Notes: a model not told the origin generated them from the sequence alone. DNA of 64,000 nt from Cellulosimicrobium protaetiae (GCF_009708005.2 NZ_CP052757.1:3596001-3660000); one strand, 5' to 3'. Numbered from the stretch's first letter, positions 37,602 to 47,006 are shown. Numbers and translations: made by a program.

Positions 37602-38774
37602 TCAGCCCGCCAGCGGACCGGTCGGGGCGCCGGTCGGGGGCAGCGGCGGGGGCGTCGCGGCGAACAGCGACGCGAGCGCGGGCACCTCGCCCGCGGCGGT
37701 CCACGCGGCCATGCCCTGCTGCCACACGAGCGACGCGCGTGTCACCTCGCCGGACCGGACCCGGCCCGCGAGGTCCGCCGTCGTGCCCGGACCTGCCTGA
37801 GTCCCACCGACCGCCCAGTACCACGGCGACTCCGCGGCGGGCAGCGGCGGCGGCCCGGCGGCCGGCGCGGCCGGCTGGGCCGACGGCGCGGCGGCCGGTG
37901 CCGGCGCAGCCCGGCCCAGCGACAGCGCGAGCTGCTGCCCCATGGCCGCCCCGAGGCCCATGCCGGCGCCGAGCCCGAGCCCGTCGCCCGCGCCTCCGGG
38001 GTTGGCGGCGGCGGTCTCGATCGCGTTCGCCGCCTGGAACTTCGTGTACTGGTCGAGGTTCCCGACGACGGCCATCTGCGTGCGCTTGTCGAGCGCCGCC
38101 TCGACCTCGGGCGGGAAGGAGACGTTCTCGAGGACGAAGCGCGGGACGGCGATGCCGTACTCCGACAGGTCCTCCGAGAGCTGGCCCGCGAGCCGCGTCG
38201 CGATCTCGCGCTGGTTCGCGGCGAGGTCGATCGCCGCGACGCCGGCCTCCGCGAGCGCCGGGCCGAGCTGCCCGACGACGAGGCGGCGGAAGTAGTCGCC
38301 GATCTCGTCGGTGCGGAACTGCGGGTCGGTCCCCACGAGCTGACGCAGCAGCGCCGACGGGTCGACGACCTGGAGCGCGTACGTCCCGAACGCGCGGATG
38401 CGGACCGCGCCGAGCTCGGGGTCGCGCAGGATCACCGGGTTCTGGGTGCCCCAGGTGAGGTCGGTGAGCTGTCGCGTCGCGACGAAGTACACCTCCGCCT
38501 TGAACGGCGAGCTGAACCCGTACTTCCAGCCCTGGATCGTCGACAGGATCGGGAGGTTCTTCGTCTCGAGCGTGTACGTGCCCGGCCCGAACACGTCGGC
38601 GAGCCGGCCCTCGCTGACGAAGACGGCGCTCTGCCCCTCGCGCACGACGAGCTTCGCCTGGTTCTTGATCTCGTTGCCCTGGCGAGGGAAGCGCCAGACG
38701 ATCGTGTCCCGGCTCTCGTCGAGGAACTCGATGATGTCGATCAGCTGTCCACGCAGCTTCTCCATGAAGCTCAT
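37602..38774 (-). CDS. SPFH/band-7 domain protein with C-terminal GYF_2 domain
   Basis: A 390-residue flotillin-like protein. The SPFH domain covers about 1-260 (DTIVWRFPRQGNEIKNQAKL, VVREGQSAVFVSEGRLADVF, FSSPFKAEVYFVATRQLTDL, VLENVSFPPEVEAALDKRTQ). A Pro/Ala linker follows, then a GYF_2 domain at about 325-380 (WYWAVGGTQAGPGTTADLA, RASLVWQQGMAAWTAAGEV), which should bind proline-rich partners. GAAGGAG precedes the ATG. It is coupled to the zinc-ribbon membrane protein and probably helps organise a membrane stress response, like Bacillus YdjI. Confidence 0.85.
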   Translation of the reverse strand: MSFMEKLRGQLIDIIEFLDESRDTIVWRFPRQGNEIKNQAKLVVREGQSAVFVSEGRLADVFGPGTYTLETKNLPILSTIQGWKYGFSSPFKAEVYFVATRQLTDLTWGTQNPVILRDPELGAVRIRAFGTYALQVVDPSALLRQLVGTDPQFRTDEIGDYFRRLVVGQLGPALAEAGVAAIDLAANQREIATRLAGQLSEDLSEYGIAVPRFVLENVSFPPEVEAALDKRTQMAVVGNLDQYTKFQAANAIETAAANPGGAGDGLGLGAGMGLGAAMGQQLALSLGRAAPAPAAAPSAQPAAPAAGPPPLPAAESPWYWAVGGTQAGPGTTADLAGRVRSGEVTRASLVWQQGMAAWTAAGEVPALASLFAATPPPLPPTGAPTGPLAG

Positions 38775-38985
38775 CCGGACTCCTTCGCTCGTCGTGCGGG
38801 CCACCTCGCGCCGGGGGCGGCGGGCGCCCGGCGGGCTGAGCATAGCGGCACCTGGCGTCGATGAAGAAGAAACCAAGTTTTGGCAAAGCCACCAGGTGGT
38901 CGCGGGGCCGGTCGGTGTCCCGAACCCGGGGTCCTTCCCCAGCGCCGCCCGGGCGTGAGGAGGCGTCCCGGGTTCGCCGTCGACC

Positions 38986-38991
38986 TATCCT
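38986..38991 (+). promoter_or_regulatory. -10 hexamer (TATCCT) of leaderless mocA-like gene
   Basis: TATCCT ends 6 nt before the GTG at 38998. The same hexamer and spacing occur at the hxlR gene. Confidence 0.5.
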
Positions 38992-38997
38992 GGCGAG

Positions 38998-39717
38998 GTG
39001 CCGACACCGCCCACGAGCGCACCCGCGACGACGCCCACCGTCGGCGTCCTCCTGGCCGCCGGCGCGGGACGGCGGCTCGGGCTCGGTCCGAAGGCCCTGC
39101 TGCCCCACCGAGGACGGCCGCTCGTCGAGCACGTCGCGCGCGTGCTCCACGACGGCGGGTGCGACGTCGTCGTCGTGGTGCTCGGCGCCGAGGCCGACCG
39201 CGTGCGCGCCGAGGCGTCGCTCGGCGACCCGCACGTGCGCGCCGTCGTCAACCCCGACTGGGCGTCGGGCATGGCCTCGTCGCTGCGCGCCGGCGTCGCG
39301 GCAGCACTCGACCTCGCGCCCGCACGCGTCGTCGTCGCGCACGTGGACCAGCCCGGCGTCGTGCCCGACGACGTCGCACGCCTCCTCGCGGCCCACCGCC
39401 CCGGCCGCGTGACGGCCTCGCGCTGGACGACGAGCCCCGAGCGTCGAGCACGACATGGAGGTCGTTCTGAGGCGGAGAACGACCCTCAGGTCGTGTTCGG
39501 CGTCGAACGGACCCCGCGCTGGGCCCATCCGCTCGTCCTCGACGCCGGGCTTGCCGCGCCAGCCGCCGCGAGCGCCCGCGGCGACCACGGCGCGCGCGAC
39601 TTCCTGCGCGCCCACGCGGACCTGATCGACGTCGTCGACCACCCCGGCGACGGCCGCGACCTCGACACGGCGACCGACCTGGACCTCCTCGACCCCGACC
39701 CACCCGCCCCTCGCTGA
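38998..39717 (+). CDS. MocA-like molybdenum-cofactor nucleotidyltransferase with an in-frame insertion
   Basis: MobA/MocA-type enzyme that would add CMP (or GMP) to molybdopterin for enzymes such as xanthine dehydrogenase. The NTP-binding loop is VLLAAGAGRRLGLGPKALLP (about residue 17), followed by VNPDWASGMASSLRAGV and VVVAHVDQPGVVPDDV. In normal family members the next part is a short loop ending in GHPVL; here ASRWTTSP is followed by about 20 residues encoded by a palindromic repeat (39443-39501) before WAHPLVLDAG. The protein (239 residues) is therefore longer than usual, and its activity is uncertain. It converges on the xanthine dehydrogenase genes, both stops lying in one palindrome. 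Confidence 0.8.
   Translation: MPTPPTSAPATTPTVGVLLAAGAGRRLGLGPKALLPHRGRPLVEHVARVLHDGGCDVVVVVLGAEADRVRAEASLGDPHVRAVVNPDWASGMASSLRAGVAAALDLAPARVVVAHVDQPGVVPDDVARLLAAHRPGRVTASRWTTSPERRARHGGRSEAENDPQVVFGVERTPRWAHPLVLDAGLAAPAAASARGDHGARDFLRAHADLIDVVDHPGDGRDLDTATDLDLLDPDPPAPR
39443..39501. repeat. Palindromic repeat element, family A copy 1, inside mocA
   Basis: Arms at 39443-39468 and 39476-39501 are complementary at about 21 of 26 positions around a 7-base loop (GTCGAGCACGAC... against ...GTCGTGTTCGGC). A related element at 62613-62670 shares the first 12 bases of the left arm and about 27 of 28 bases over the right half. Here it is translated in frame within mocA, about residues 149-168. Confidence 0.75.
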
Positions 39718-39774
39718 GTGCATGAAATAGTCGCGTCCGAGGCCGTTCGGCGCGACTATTTCATGCACTCAGCG
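39712..39774. terminator. Perfect 24-bp-arm palindrome holding both stop codons
   Basis: The arms at 39712-39735 and 39751-39774 are exact complements around a 15-base loop. The TGA of mocA (39715-39717) and the TGA of the xanthine dehydrogenase gene (complement of 39769-39771) sit at symmetric places in the two arms. It is the likely bidirectional terminator. The arm centre (GCATGAAATAGTCGCG) is A/T-rich for this genome. Confidence 0.75.
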
Positions 39775-42700
39775 GGCGGTGGCGGCCTTCAGACCCAGGT
39801 AGACGCGGTCCCGGGCGAGCGGGAGCTCCGTGAAGCGGACTCCCGTCGCCGCGCGGATCGCGTTGGCCAGTGCCGGAGCCACCGGGTTGAACGGGCTCTC
39901 GCTCATCGACTTCGCGCCCATCGGCCCGACCGTGTCCGACGTCCGCGCGAAGTAGACCTCGCTGCGCGGGGTGTCCGCGAAGGTCGGCAGGTGGTACTGG
40001 CGGAAGATGTCGGTCGTGACGCGCCCGGTCTCGTCGACGACCACGTTCTCGTAGAGCGCGGCGCCGAGCGCCTGCGCGATGCCGCCCTCGACCTGGCCGC
40101 GGCACTGGCGCGGGTTGACGACCTCGCCGGCGTCGGCGGCCTGGACGGACTGGAGGATGCGGATCTCGCCGGTCCCCCGGTGCACCGCGACGCGGAAGCC
40201 GTGCACGTTGAACGCGACCGAGCGCGGGGTGCCGCCCCAGCGGCCCTCGGCGACGAGCTCGATCCCGGCGTCGGCGGCGGCGCGCGCGACGTCGGCGAGC
40301 GGCAGCACGCTCGACGTCCGGTCGCCTCCCGTGCAGTCGACGCCGCCCGGCACGAGCCGGCAGTCGCCCGGCGCCGCGCCCGCCATCCCGGCGGCGACCT
40401 TGAGCACAGCCTCGGCGAGGTCCTGCGCCGCGGCGAGCGAGGCCTTGCCCGCGACGACGGTGCCGGTCGACCCGAACGCGCCCGTGTCGTGCTCGAGCAG
40501 GTCGGTGTCGGACTGCCGCACGACGACGTCCGCCGCGTCCTGCCCGAGCGCGCTCGCGACGAGCTGGGCGTGGACCGTCGTCGTGCCGTTGCCGAACTCG
40601 GCCGTGCCGACCTCGGTCTCCACCACGCCGTCCGCCCGGAGCCGCACGCGCGCGTGGGAGAAGTGGCCCCGAGGCGGCACCGTGTCGATCATCGACAGCG
40701 CGGTGCCCTCGCCGACGCCCCACTCGGGCCCCAGGTCCGGCAGCGCGTCCGCACCCGACCCGGCGCCCGCCCCGTACGCGGCGACGTCGCGCGCCCTGCC
40801 GCGCGCGAGGGCGTCGGCGGCGAGGTCGAGGCACTGGTCGAGACCGTAGCTGCCGTAGAGGACGTCCTCCTCGGGCGTCGGGTGCGTGGAGAGCATGGGG
40901 TCGCCGTCGAGCACGACGTTGCGGCGCCGCAGCTCGAGCGGGTCCATCCCGAGCTGTCGCGCGAGCTCGTCGACCGCCGACTCGACGGCGAAGATCATCT
41001 GCGACAGCCCGTACCCGCGGAACGCGCCCGCGGGCACGGTGTTGGTGTAGACGCAGTGCGCGTCGACCTTCTTGTTCTCGCAGCGGTACACCGCGAGCGA
41101 CTCGCCGCACCCGTGGAACATGACGCCCGGCCCGTGGTTGCCGTACGCGCCCGTGTTGCTCAGCACGTCGAGGTGCAGCGCGGTGAGCGTCCCGTCGCGG
41201 CGCGCGCCCGCGCGCACCCGGATGCGGAACGGGTGCCGCGTCGTCGTGCCGACGAACTGCTCGGTGCGCGTGAGCTCGAGCTGGACGGGCCGCCCCAGGC
41301 GTAGGGTTGCAAGCGCCGCGACGTCCTCGGTGAGGACCTCCTGCTTGCCGCCGAAGCCCCCGCCCACGCGCTCGCAGTGCACGCGCACGCGCTCCGGTTC
41401 GAGATCGAGCACGCGCGCGAGGTGGCGCCGCGCGAGGAACGGCACCTGCGTGGACGACCGCACGACGAGGCGCCCCTCGTCGTCGAGCGACGCGATCGCG
41501 CAATGGGTCTCCAGGGCCGCGTGCTGCACGCGGTGGGTGCGGTACGTGGCCTCGTGCACGACGTCGGCCTCCGCGAGACCGCGCTCGACGTCGCCGAGCT
41601 CGCTGTGCACCTCCGCGACGACGTTCGCCTCGGGCCGAGACACCCGCGCCGCGGCCGGGTCGAGATCAGGGTGGACGAGCGGCGCGCCGGGCGCCATCGC
41701 CTCCTCCGGGTCGACGACGGCGGGCAGCGCCTCGTACTCGACGCGCACTTGGCGCACGCCCTCCTCGGCCGCCGCGACCGTGTCCGCGACGACGGCCGCG
41801 ACACGCTGCCCGACGTGCCGCACGACGTCGTCGAGGACGCGCGTGTCGTCGGGGTCGTCGGTGAAGAGCTCGTGCTGGGCGGTCGAGAACCGCGTCACCG
41901 GCGCGTCCTCGTGCGTGAGCACGGCATGCACGCCCGGCACCGCGAGCGCCGCCGTCGTGTCGATCGCGACGACCCGCGCGTGCGCGTGCGGCGAGCGCAC
42001 GAGCTTCATGTGCAGCAGGCCCGGGTAGTCGGCCGGGTCGACGTCGAGCGTGTACCGCACCGTCCCGGTGACGATCCCCCGCCCGGCCGGCGCCGGCACG
42101 TCCCGCCCGAACGCCTGGCCTCCCGAGACAGAACCCTGGCCTCGCGAGGTAGGACCCTGGTCCGCCGAGATAGAACCCTGGTTCGCCGAAGTAGAGCTCT
42201 GGTCCCGTGAGAGAGAACCCTGGTCCTGGCCGGGCTGTTCGCCGCGGGTCCGTGAACCCGTCCAGCCGTCGTGCTCGTGGTCGCACGGCGCCGCGCCGGC
42301 GGGATGCCCGACGCCGCACGTGTCGCCGCCGAGGACGGCGTCCGCGATCGCGCGGTAGCCGGTGCAGCGGCACAGGTTGCCCTTGAGGCTGCGCGGCAGG
42401 TTCGCACGCTGGGCGTCGTCGAACGTCGCGGCGGTCATGATCATGCCGGCGGTGCAGAAGCCGCACTGGAAGCCCTGCGCGTCGAGAAACTGCTGCTGCA
42501 CGGGGTGCAGGGCGTCGCGGTCCGTCGGTGGGTCTCCGAGCGTGTCCCCGGGCGCGCCGCGGTCGGGCGTGCGCGCGTCGTCGGGCACGCCCGACGCCGC
42601 GGCGAGCCCCTGGATCGTCGTCACCTCGTGGCCCGCCGCGCGACGTGCCGGGTAGACGCACGAGTGCACGGGGACGCCGTCGACGTGGACCGTGCAGGCG

Positions 42701-42846
42701 CCGCAGTCGCCGCCGTCGCAGCCCTTCTTGACGCCGAGCGCACCCTGCTCGCGCAGGTACGTGCGCAGGCACTGGCCCGCGCGCGGCTCGGTCTGCGCCG
42801 TGCGGCCGTCGATCGAGACGGGCGGGCGGGGGTCGATCGCGGTCAT
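39769..42846 (-). CDS. Xanthine dehydrogenase, fused [2Fe-2S] and molybdopterin subunit
   Basis: Oxidises hypoxanthine and xanthine to urate. Of 1025 residues, the first 170 hold the two [2Fe-2S] clusters: [20 protein letters not shown] with VHSCVY, then [10 protein letters not shown] and [12 protein letters not shown]. From about 245 onward comes the molybdopterin-binding part ([72 protein letters not shown] with the catalytic Glu). The linker at about 206-241 consists of five heptapeptides such as NQGSISA, encoded by 21-bp tandem repeats. The ATG overlaps the stop of the FAD subunit gene (ATGA). Confidence 0.9.
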   Translation of the reverse strand: MTAIDPRPPVSIDGRTAQTEPRAGQCLRTYLREQGALGVKKGCDGGDCGACTVHVDGVPVHSCVYPARRAAGHEVTTIQGLAAASGVPDDARTPDRGAPGDTLGDPPTDRDALHPVQQQFLDAQGFQCGFCTAGMIMTAATFDDAQRANLPRSLKGNLCRCTGYRAIADAVLGGDTCGVGHPAGAAPCDHEHDGWTGSRTRGEQPGQDQGSLSRDQSSTSANQGSISADQGPTSRGQGSVSGGQAFGRDVPAPAGRGIVTGTVRYTLDVDPADYPGLLHMKLVRSPHAHARVVAIDTTAALAVPGVHAVLTHEDAPVTRFSTAQHELFTDDPDDTRVLDDVVRHVGQRVAAVVADTVAAAEEGVRQVRVEYEALPAVVDPEEAMAPGAPLVHPDLDPAAARVSRPEANVVAEVHSELGDVERGLAEADVVHEATYRTHRVQHAALETHCAIASLDDEGRLVVRSSTQVPFLARRHLARVLDLEPERVRVHCERVGGGFGGKQEVLTEDVAALATLRLGRPVQLELTRTEQFVGTTTRHPFRIRVRAGARRDGTLTALHLDVLSNTGAYGNHGPGVMFHGCGESLAVYRCENKKVDAHCVYTNTVPAGAFRGYGLSQMIFAVESAVDELARQLGMDPLELRRRNVVLDGDPMLSTHPTPEEDVLYGSYGLDQCLDLAADALARGRARDVAAYGAGAGSGADALPDLGPEWGVGEGTALSMIDTVPPRGHFSHARVRLRADGVVETEVGTAEFGNGTTTVHAQLVASALGQDAADVVVRQSDTDLLEHDTGAFGSTGTVVAGKASLAAAQDLAEAVLKVAAGMAGAAPGDCRLVPGGVDCTGGDRTSSVLPLADVARAAADAGIELVAEGRWGGTPRSVAFNVHGFRVAVHRGTGEIRILQSVQAADAGEVVNPRQCRGQVEGGIAQALGAALYENVVVDETGRVTTDIFRQYHLPTFADTPRSEVYFARTSDTVGPMGAKSMSESPFNPVAPALANAIRAATGVRFTELPLARDRVYLGLKAATAR
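42124..42228. repeat. 21-bp tandem repeat, locus 1 (five units, inside the XDH gene)
   Basis: Five contiguous 21-bp units starting at 42124, 42145, 42166, 42187 and 42208. Consensus in two parts: CGAGATAGAA then CCCTGGTCCGC. The length is a multiple of three, so the XDH frame is kept and the array encodes heptapeptides in the interdomain linker. The same unit occurs at 52825-52887 and, inverted, at 53550-53710. Confidence 0.85.
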
Positions 42847-43718
42847 CGGTGGTCTCCGTCCGTGGCGTCGACGAGCGGGGAGAGCAGCTCGGAGCGGATC
42901 TCCTCGCCGAGGCGGTAGGTCATGTCCCGGCGCCACGCGGGCAGGCCGTGGATGTCGTCGTGGTAGAGGTCGAGCGGGATCTCCGCGTCGAGCGCGGCGG
43001 CGAGCGCGGCCGCCGTCGGCAGCGCGTCCGCGGGGAAGCGGAGCTGCACGGGCCGGCGCGTCGAAGCCGTGACGGTCAGGACGAACCCTCCCCCGGCGTC
43101 GGGCGGGTCGACCCGGCCGATCAGCAGGACGCCGGAGCGCCCGAGGTTCGAGAGCGAGAGGCGCCGGAACGCGGTGCGTGCGCGCAGCGCGTGGTCGGGC
43201 ACGCGGATCGCGCGCAGGAGCTCGCCGGGTGCGAGCGTGTTGGCCAGCTCGCCCGTGACGAGCTCGGCGACCGGCTGCTCCCGGCGGGTGCCGCCCGGGC
43301 CCCAGACCTCCGCGACGCCGTCGAGCGCGGCCGTGAGCGAGATCATCGGCCCCGCGGGGAGCGACGTGCAGACGTTGCCCCCGACCGTCGACGTGTTCCA
43401 GATCTTGAAGGACGCGACGAAGCTGTCGCAGCACGGACGCACGAGGTCGAGCGCGGCCCAGCGCTCGCGCACGGGCGCGGCCTGGGCGCTCTCCTCGAAG
43501 GCCCAGAGCTCGGCGACCGTGCAGGTCGCGGCGATGTCGAGACCGTCGTCGGTCACGGTGAGCGCGGGCCAGCCGGCGCTCGTGACGTCGAGCAGGCGCC
43601 GCAGCGTCTGGCTGCCGTAGGAGAACAGGACGGTGCCGCCCGCGAGCCAGGCGTCGCCCTCGCGCCACTCGCCGGGGTCGACGGTCGGGACGAGGTCGGT
43701 GACGGTGCTCAGGTCCAT
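42843..43718 (-). CDS. Xanthine dehydrogenase FAD-binding subunit
   Basis: The 291-residue FAD subunit passes electrons from the Fe-S clusters to NAD or another acceptor. It has the vanillyl-alcohol-oxidase type FAD fold: [19 protein letters not shown] (pyrophosphate loop), [16 protein letters not shown], the family pattern [20 protein letters not shown] (about 108-127), and the CO-dehydrogenase flavoprotein C-terminal domain ([20 protein letters not shown]). Start and stop overlap its neighbours by one and four bases, so xdhC, this gene and the Fe-S/Mo gene are one operon. Confidence 0.9.
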   Translation of the reverse strand: MDLSTVTDLVPTVDPGEWREGDAWLAGGTVLFSYGSQTLRRLLDVTSAGWPALTVTDDGLDIAATCTVAELWAFEESAQAAPVRERWAALDLVRPCCDSFVASFKIWNTSTVGGNVCTSLPAGPMISLTAALDGVAEVWGPGGTRREQPVAELVTGELANTLAPGELLRAIRVPDHALRARTAFRRLSLSNLGRSGVLLIGRVDPPDAGGGFVLTVTASTRRPVQLRFPADALPTAAALAAALDAEIPLDLYHDDIHGLPAWRRDMTYRLGEEIRSELLSPLVDATDGDHR

Positions 43719-45088
43719 CAGGAGGCCTCCTCGGGCATCGGCGCGGACGCGACCGCGCGGTGGGGGTCGGACGACGCGGCGGGAGGGTCGGCGTGGATCG
43801 GCCCGTCGGTGCCGCTGAGCGGGACGACGGCGGCGCGCCCGTGCCGGGTCGCGACGAGCTCCGCGGTGATCGAGACCGCGACCTCCTCGGGCGTCACCGC
43901 CCCGAGGTCCAGGCCGATGGGCGAGCGGAGGCGCGCGAGCGCCGCGTCGGTGACACCCTCCGCGCGCAGGGCCACCACGCGCTGCGCGTGCGAGCGGCGC
44001 GAGCCCATCGCCCCGACGTACGCGAGCGGCAGGTCGAGCGCGAGGCGCAGGAGCGGGACGTCGAACTTCGCGTCGTGCGTGAGGACCGCGACGGCGGTCC
44101 GGGCGTCGATGCGACCCGCCCCGGCCTCCGCGGCGAGGTAGCGGTCCGGCCACTCGACGACGACCTCCGCCTCCGGGAACCGTCGGGCGTCGGCGAACAC
44201 CTCGCGCGCGTCGACCAGGGTCACGCGGTACCCGAGCAGGCGCACGTGCCGCACGAGCGCGCCGGCGAAGTCGTTGGCGCCGAACACGAGGAAGCGCGGC
44301 GCGGGCAGGCGGGTCTCGACGAGCAGCGTGACGGGCTCCGCCTCGTCGCACGCGGCCCCGCCGTCCAGCGTCGCTGCGCCACCCTCCGGCTCGACCGCCG
44401 GGTCGAGCGCTGGACCGGGCGCCGCGCCGGGCGCCGAGACCCGCGGCGCTCCGTGCGCCGCGTGGACCGTCGCCGTCCCGCCCGCGCGCAGCACAGCGAC
44501 CACCTGTGCCGCCGCGGCGTCGAGGGCGGCCGGACCGACCAGGTCGTGCAGCGCTCGGGCGACGCTCCGCTCGTCCGCGGCGCCGGGGTCGTCGACGAGG
44601 ACCGCGGTGCGCCGCGCCCCGTCGATCCGGCGCACGAGCGCGGAGGTACCGCGCCCGGCGGCCTCGGCGTCGCCGGAACCTGCGCCCGGACCCGGCGGGA
44701 CGCCTGAGCCCGCACGCGCTCCGCCGTCGGGCGGTGCCGTCAGCGCGGCGAGCGCGCGGGCGGCGTCGTCCCCCGGGAAGACGGGCTGGACGTGGACGTC
44801 GAGCGTGCCGCCACAGCTCAGCCCGACGGCGAACGCGTCGTCGTCGCTGTAGCCGAACGTCTCGCGGTGGCTCTCGCCCGTGGCGATCGCGTCGAGCGCG
44901 GCGTCGTGCACCGCGCCCTCGACGCACCCGCCGGACAGGCTGCCGAGGACGGCACCGTCGGCGCGCACCGCCATCGCGGTGCCGACGGGTCGCGGCACGG
45001 AGCCGGACGCCGCGACCACCGTCGCGACGGCGAACGGGGGCTGCCCCGGGCCGAGCCACGGGGCGAGCTGGTCGACGATCTGGAGCAT
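43718..45088 (-). CDS. xdhC: XdhC-type molybdenum cofactor chaperone
   Basis: XdhC binds and guards the sulfurated Mo cofactor and inserts it into xanthine dehydrogenase. The 456 residues contain the N-terminal XdhC_CoxI domain ([40 protein letters not shown]), a long low-complexity Ala/Gly/Pro middle (about 110-290, longer than usual), and the C-terminal Rossmann domain ([59 protein letters not shown]). I start at ATG 45088 (GAGG upstream); longer reading frames would run into the structured leader. First gene of the xdh operon. Confidence 0.88.
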   Translation of the reverse strand: MLQIVDQLAPWLGPGQPPFAVATVVAASGSVPRPVGTAMAVRADGAVLGSLSGGCVEGAVHDAALDAIATGESHRETFGYSDDDAFAVGLSCGGTLDVHVQPVFPGDDAARALAALTAPPDGGARAGSGVPPGPGAGSGDAEAAGRGTSALVRRIDGARRTAVLVDDPGAADERSVARALHDLVGPAALDAAAAQVVAVLRAGGTATVHAAHGAPRVSAPGAAPGPALDPAVEPEGGAATLDGGAACDEAEPVTLLVETRLPAPRFLVFGANDFAGALVRHVRLLGYRVTLVDAREVFADARRFPEAEVVVEWPDRYLAAEAGAGRIDARTAVAVLTHDAKFDVPLLRLALDLPLAYVGAMGSRRSHAQRVVALRAEGVTDAALARLRSPIGLDLGAVTPEEVAVSITAELVATRHGRAAVVPLSGTDGPIHADPPAASSDPHRAVASAPMPEEAS

Positions 45089-45112
45089 CGTGGGCCTCGC
45101 TTCCGCCAGGGT

Positions 45113-45251
45113 GCCGGCGAACCGGCGTCCTTCCAGTGAACCCTTGCGGTGAGTCCCCTGCGTGTCCGGGGACGCGTCGGCTGTGACGCGCCGGAAACAC
45201 AGGGCTTGAATCCGCCCTTGGACTGCTCTCCCACCAGAGGAGAGGTGTTCC
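45113..45251 (-). promoter_or_regulatory. Structured mRNA leader of the xdh operon (candidate riboswitch)
   Basis: Reading on the minus strand, a three-way junction can be drawn: P1 pairs 45246-45251 with 45193-45199; P2 is CTCTCC-N7-GGAGAG (45226-45244); P3 is AGGGC-N8-GCCCT (45201-45218). Two further hairpins follow (45174-45190, 6-bp arms; 45154-45174, partly overlapping it), and a GCCGG-TTCG-CCGGC hairpin (45113-45126) lies 25 bp before the start. I do not recognise a known family, so this is a structural observation only. Confidence 0.45.
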
Positions 45252-45255
45252 GCTG

Positions 45256-45275
45256 AATGGAAGTTTGCTTCCATT
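45256..45275. promoter_or_regulatory. Palindrome AATGGAAG-TTTG-CTTCCATT in the xdhC-moaA gap
   Basis: A perfect 8-bp inverted repeat with a 4-base centre, A/T-rich against its surroundings, lies between the divergent xdh operon and moaA. It resembles a repressor operator for a purine-responsive regulator; which one is unknown. Confidence 0.5.
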
Positions 45276-45336
45276 CGATGGACTCCACGCTAGCACGCGC
45301 CACCGCCCCGGTCACGGGCCCGACCCGGGGAACGTC

Positions 45337-45342
45337 TACGAT
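45337..45342 (+). promoter_or_regulatory. -10 hexamer (TACGAT) of leaderless moaA
   Basis: TACGAT ends 6 nt before the moaA ATG (45349), leaving no room for a ribosome site. Confidence 0.45.
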
Positions 45343-45348
45343 CGGCCC

Positions 45349-46455
45349 ATGACCGCGGTCTCGCTCGGGATGCCCAGGCTGCGCTCGACCGCGCCCACGG
45401 ACGGCTCGGTGAACCTCGACCCGGACCGCCCCGCGACCGATGCGCTCGTCGACCGCTACGGCCGCGTCGCGCGCGACCTGCGCATCTCGATCACCGAGAA
45501 GTGCTCGCTGCGCTGCACCTACTGCATGCCGGCTGAGGGGCTTCCGGCCATCGCGCGCGAGGACCTGCTCACGCCCGCCGAGATCGGACAGGTCGTGCGC
45601 GTGGCCGTCGGCCGCCTCGGCATCACCGACGTCCGCTTCACGGGCGGCGAGCCGCTCATGCGCCCCGATCTCGCGGCCATCCTGCGCGCCGCGCGCGCGG
45701 CCGCGCCCGACGTGTCGCTCTCGCTGACGACCAACGCGATCGGGCTCGACAAGCGGGTCCACGAGCTCGTCGCCGCCGGCCTCGACCGCGTGAACATCTC
45801 GCTCGACTCCGTCGACCGTGCGGACTTCGCGCGCCTCACGCGCCGCGACCGGCTGCCCGACGTGCTCGCCGGGATCCGTGCCGCGCTCGCCGCCGGGCTG
45901 GCCCCGGTCAAGCTCAACGCGGTGCTCATGCCGGAGACGTTGGCGGGGGCGGCCGACCTGCTCGCCTGGGCGGTGGACCACGGGTGCCACCTGCGCTTCA
46001 TCGAGCAGATGCCGCTCGACGCCGACGGGCACTGGACGCGCGACGACCTCGTCTCCGCGACGGACCTCCTCGCCGTGCTCAGCACCCGCTTCGACCTGCT
46101 GGAGGTCGGCCGCGACGACCCGTCCGCGCCCGCGGAGGAGTGGCTCGTCGACGGCGGCCCCCAGACCGTCGGGATCATCGCGTCCGTCACGCGCTCGTTC
46201 TGCGGCGCGTGCGACCGCACGCGCCTCACCGCCGAGGGCACGGTCCGCTCGTGCCTGTTCGGCGACGACGAGACGGACCTGCGCGCGATCCTGCGCTCGG
46301 AGCACCTCACCGAAGACGAGCGCGACGACACCCTCGCCCGCGCGTGGCAGGGAGCGATGTGGCGCAAGCCGCTCGCGCACGGCAGCGACGCCCCCACGCT
46401 CGCCGCCGACGCGTTCGCGCCGACGTCGCGCAGCATGGGCGCGATCGGCGGCTGA
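45349..46455 (+). CDS. moaA: GTP 3',8-cyclase MoaA (molybdopterin synthesis step 1)
   Basis: Radical-SAM enzyme that turns GTP into 3',8-cyclo-GTP, the first step of molybdenum cofactor synthesis. The radical-SAM cluster motif is [14 protein letters not shown] (about residue 48), with [14 protein letters not shown] and [10 protein letters not shown] following; the second cluster is bound by [20 protein letters not shown] near the C-terminus, and the protein ends in the essential Gly-Gly (SRSMGAIGG). At 368 residues it is of normal length. It is divergent from the xdh operon and appears leaderless. Its presence beside xdh links cofactor supply to purine oxidation. Confidence 0.95.
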   Translation: MTAVSLGMPRLRSTAPTDGSVNLDPDRPATDALVDRYGRVARDLRISITEKCSLRCTYCMPAEGLPAIAREDLLTPAEIGQVVRVAVGRLGITDVRFTGGEPLMRPDLAAILRAARAAAPDVSLSLTTNAIGLDKRVHELVAAGLDRVNISLDSVDRADFARLTRRDRLPDVLAGIRAALAAGLAPVKLNAVLMPETLAGAADLLAWAVDHGCHLRFIEQMPLDADGHWTRDDLVSATDLLAVLSTRFDLLEVGRDDPSAPAEEWLVDGGPQTVGIIASVTRSFCGACDRTRLTAEGTVRSCLFGDDETDLRAILRSEHLTEDERDDTLARAWQGAMWRKPLAHGSDAPTLAADAFAPTSRSMGAIGG

Positions 46456-46540
46456 GCGTCGCGACGGTGGCGCAGATCATAGGGTGAAGCCGGTCACCAC
46501 GACGCGTCTGCCCAGGTCACGCAGGACGGACCTTCCTACC

Positions 46541-46822
46541 ATGGATGCCGTGACGACGATCTCCCCTGCACCCACCAACCGCCCCGCGACCTCGCCCTCC
46601 GACGCGCCCACGGCGACGCCGGACAACAGCACCTCCGCGCTGCCGATCTACCGCACCGACGACCGCTCCGACAGCTGGAAGGCCGGGACCAAGAGCGTCC
46701 TGGGCGCGACGATCGGTGCCGTCGTCGGGACGGTCGTGCTGAGCTGGTTCGGCCTCGTCCTCGGCACCGCCGTCGGCCTGGGCATCGGCATGCTGCTCGA
46801 CAACCGCCCTGCCGCGCGCTGA
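46541..46822 (+). CDS. Small membrane protein, unknown
   Basis: A 93-residue protein with a Ser/Thr/Pro-rich N-terminus (about 1-40) and one hydrophobic hairpin rich in Gly/Val/Leu (GATIGAVVGTVVLSWFGLVL, then GTAVGLGIGMLLD), probably two short membrane helices. No family recognised. A TACCAT at 46537-46542 stands 7 nt before a GTG at 46550, so translation may begin there, three codons in. A strong terminator palindrome follows the gene. Confidence 0.5.
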   Translation: MDAVTTISPAPTNRPATSPSDAPTATPDNSTSALPIYRTDDRSDSWKAGTKSVLGATIGAVVGTVVLSWFGLVLGTAVGLGIGMLLDNRPAAR

Positions 46823-46915
46823 CCCGACCGCCCTCCACCCGGCTCCGCGCGACGAGCGCGCGACCGGGAACGTCCCGCCCGACATCGTCGTCGCACGGCG
46901 GATCCCGCAGCTCCA

Positions 46916-46973
46916 CGAGAGGCGAGAAGTGGTCCCTCCCCGGCCGTATCCGGGGGCCACTTCTCGCCTCTCG
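46916..46973. terminator. Palindromic terminator between convergent genes
   Basis: Perfect 17-bp arms (CGAGAGGCGAGAAGTGG at 46916-46932 and its complement at 46957-46973) with further partial pairing inward. It lies between the end of the small membrane-protein gene and moaE and could end transcription from both sides. Confidence 0.65.
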
Positions 46974-47006
46974 TCGTCCACCGACGCAGCCTGGTGCAGC
47001 GTCGCG

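Noticed and set aside
36523-39768. A single 1081-residue minus-strand gene covering the zinc-ribbon, SPFH and mocA regions
   Set aside because: The SPFH gene in another frame and mocA on the other strand carry clear domains; only the 36523-37599 part of this frame is supported.
42124-42228. CRISPR array
   Set aside because: Units are contiguous with no unique spacers, the array lies inside a coding frame and no cas genes are visible.
45200-45219. tRNA T-arm (GGATTCAA loop) suggesting a tRNA gene before xdhC
   Set aside because: The loop has eight bases and no acceptor, D or anticodon arms can be formed around it.
43718-45274. A longer XdhC starting near 45274
   Set aside because: The added 62 residues come from the hairpin-rich leader and lack conservation features; ATG 45088 has a ribosome site and fits the family start.
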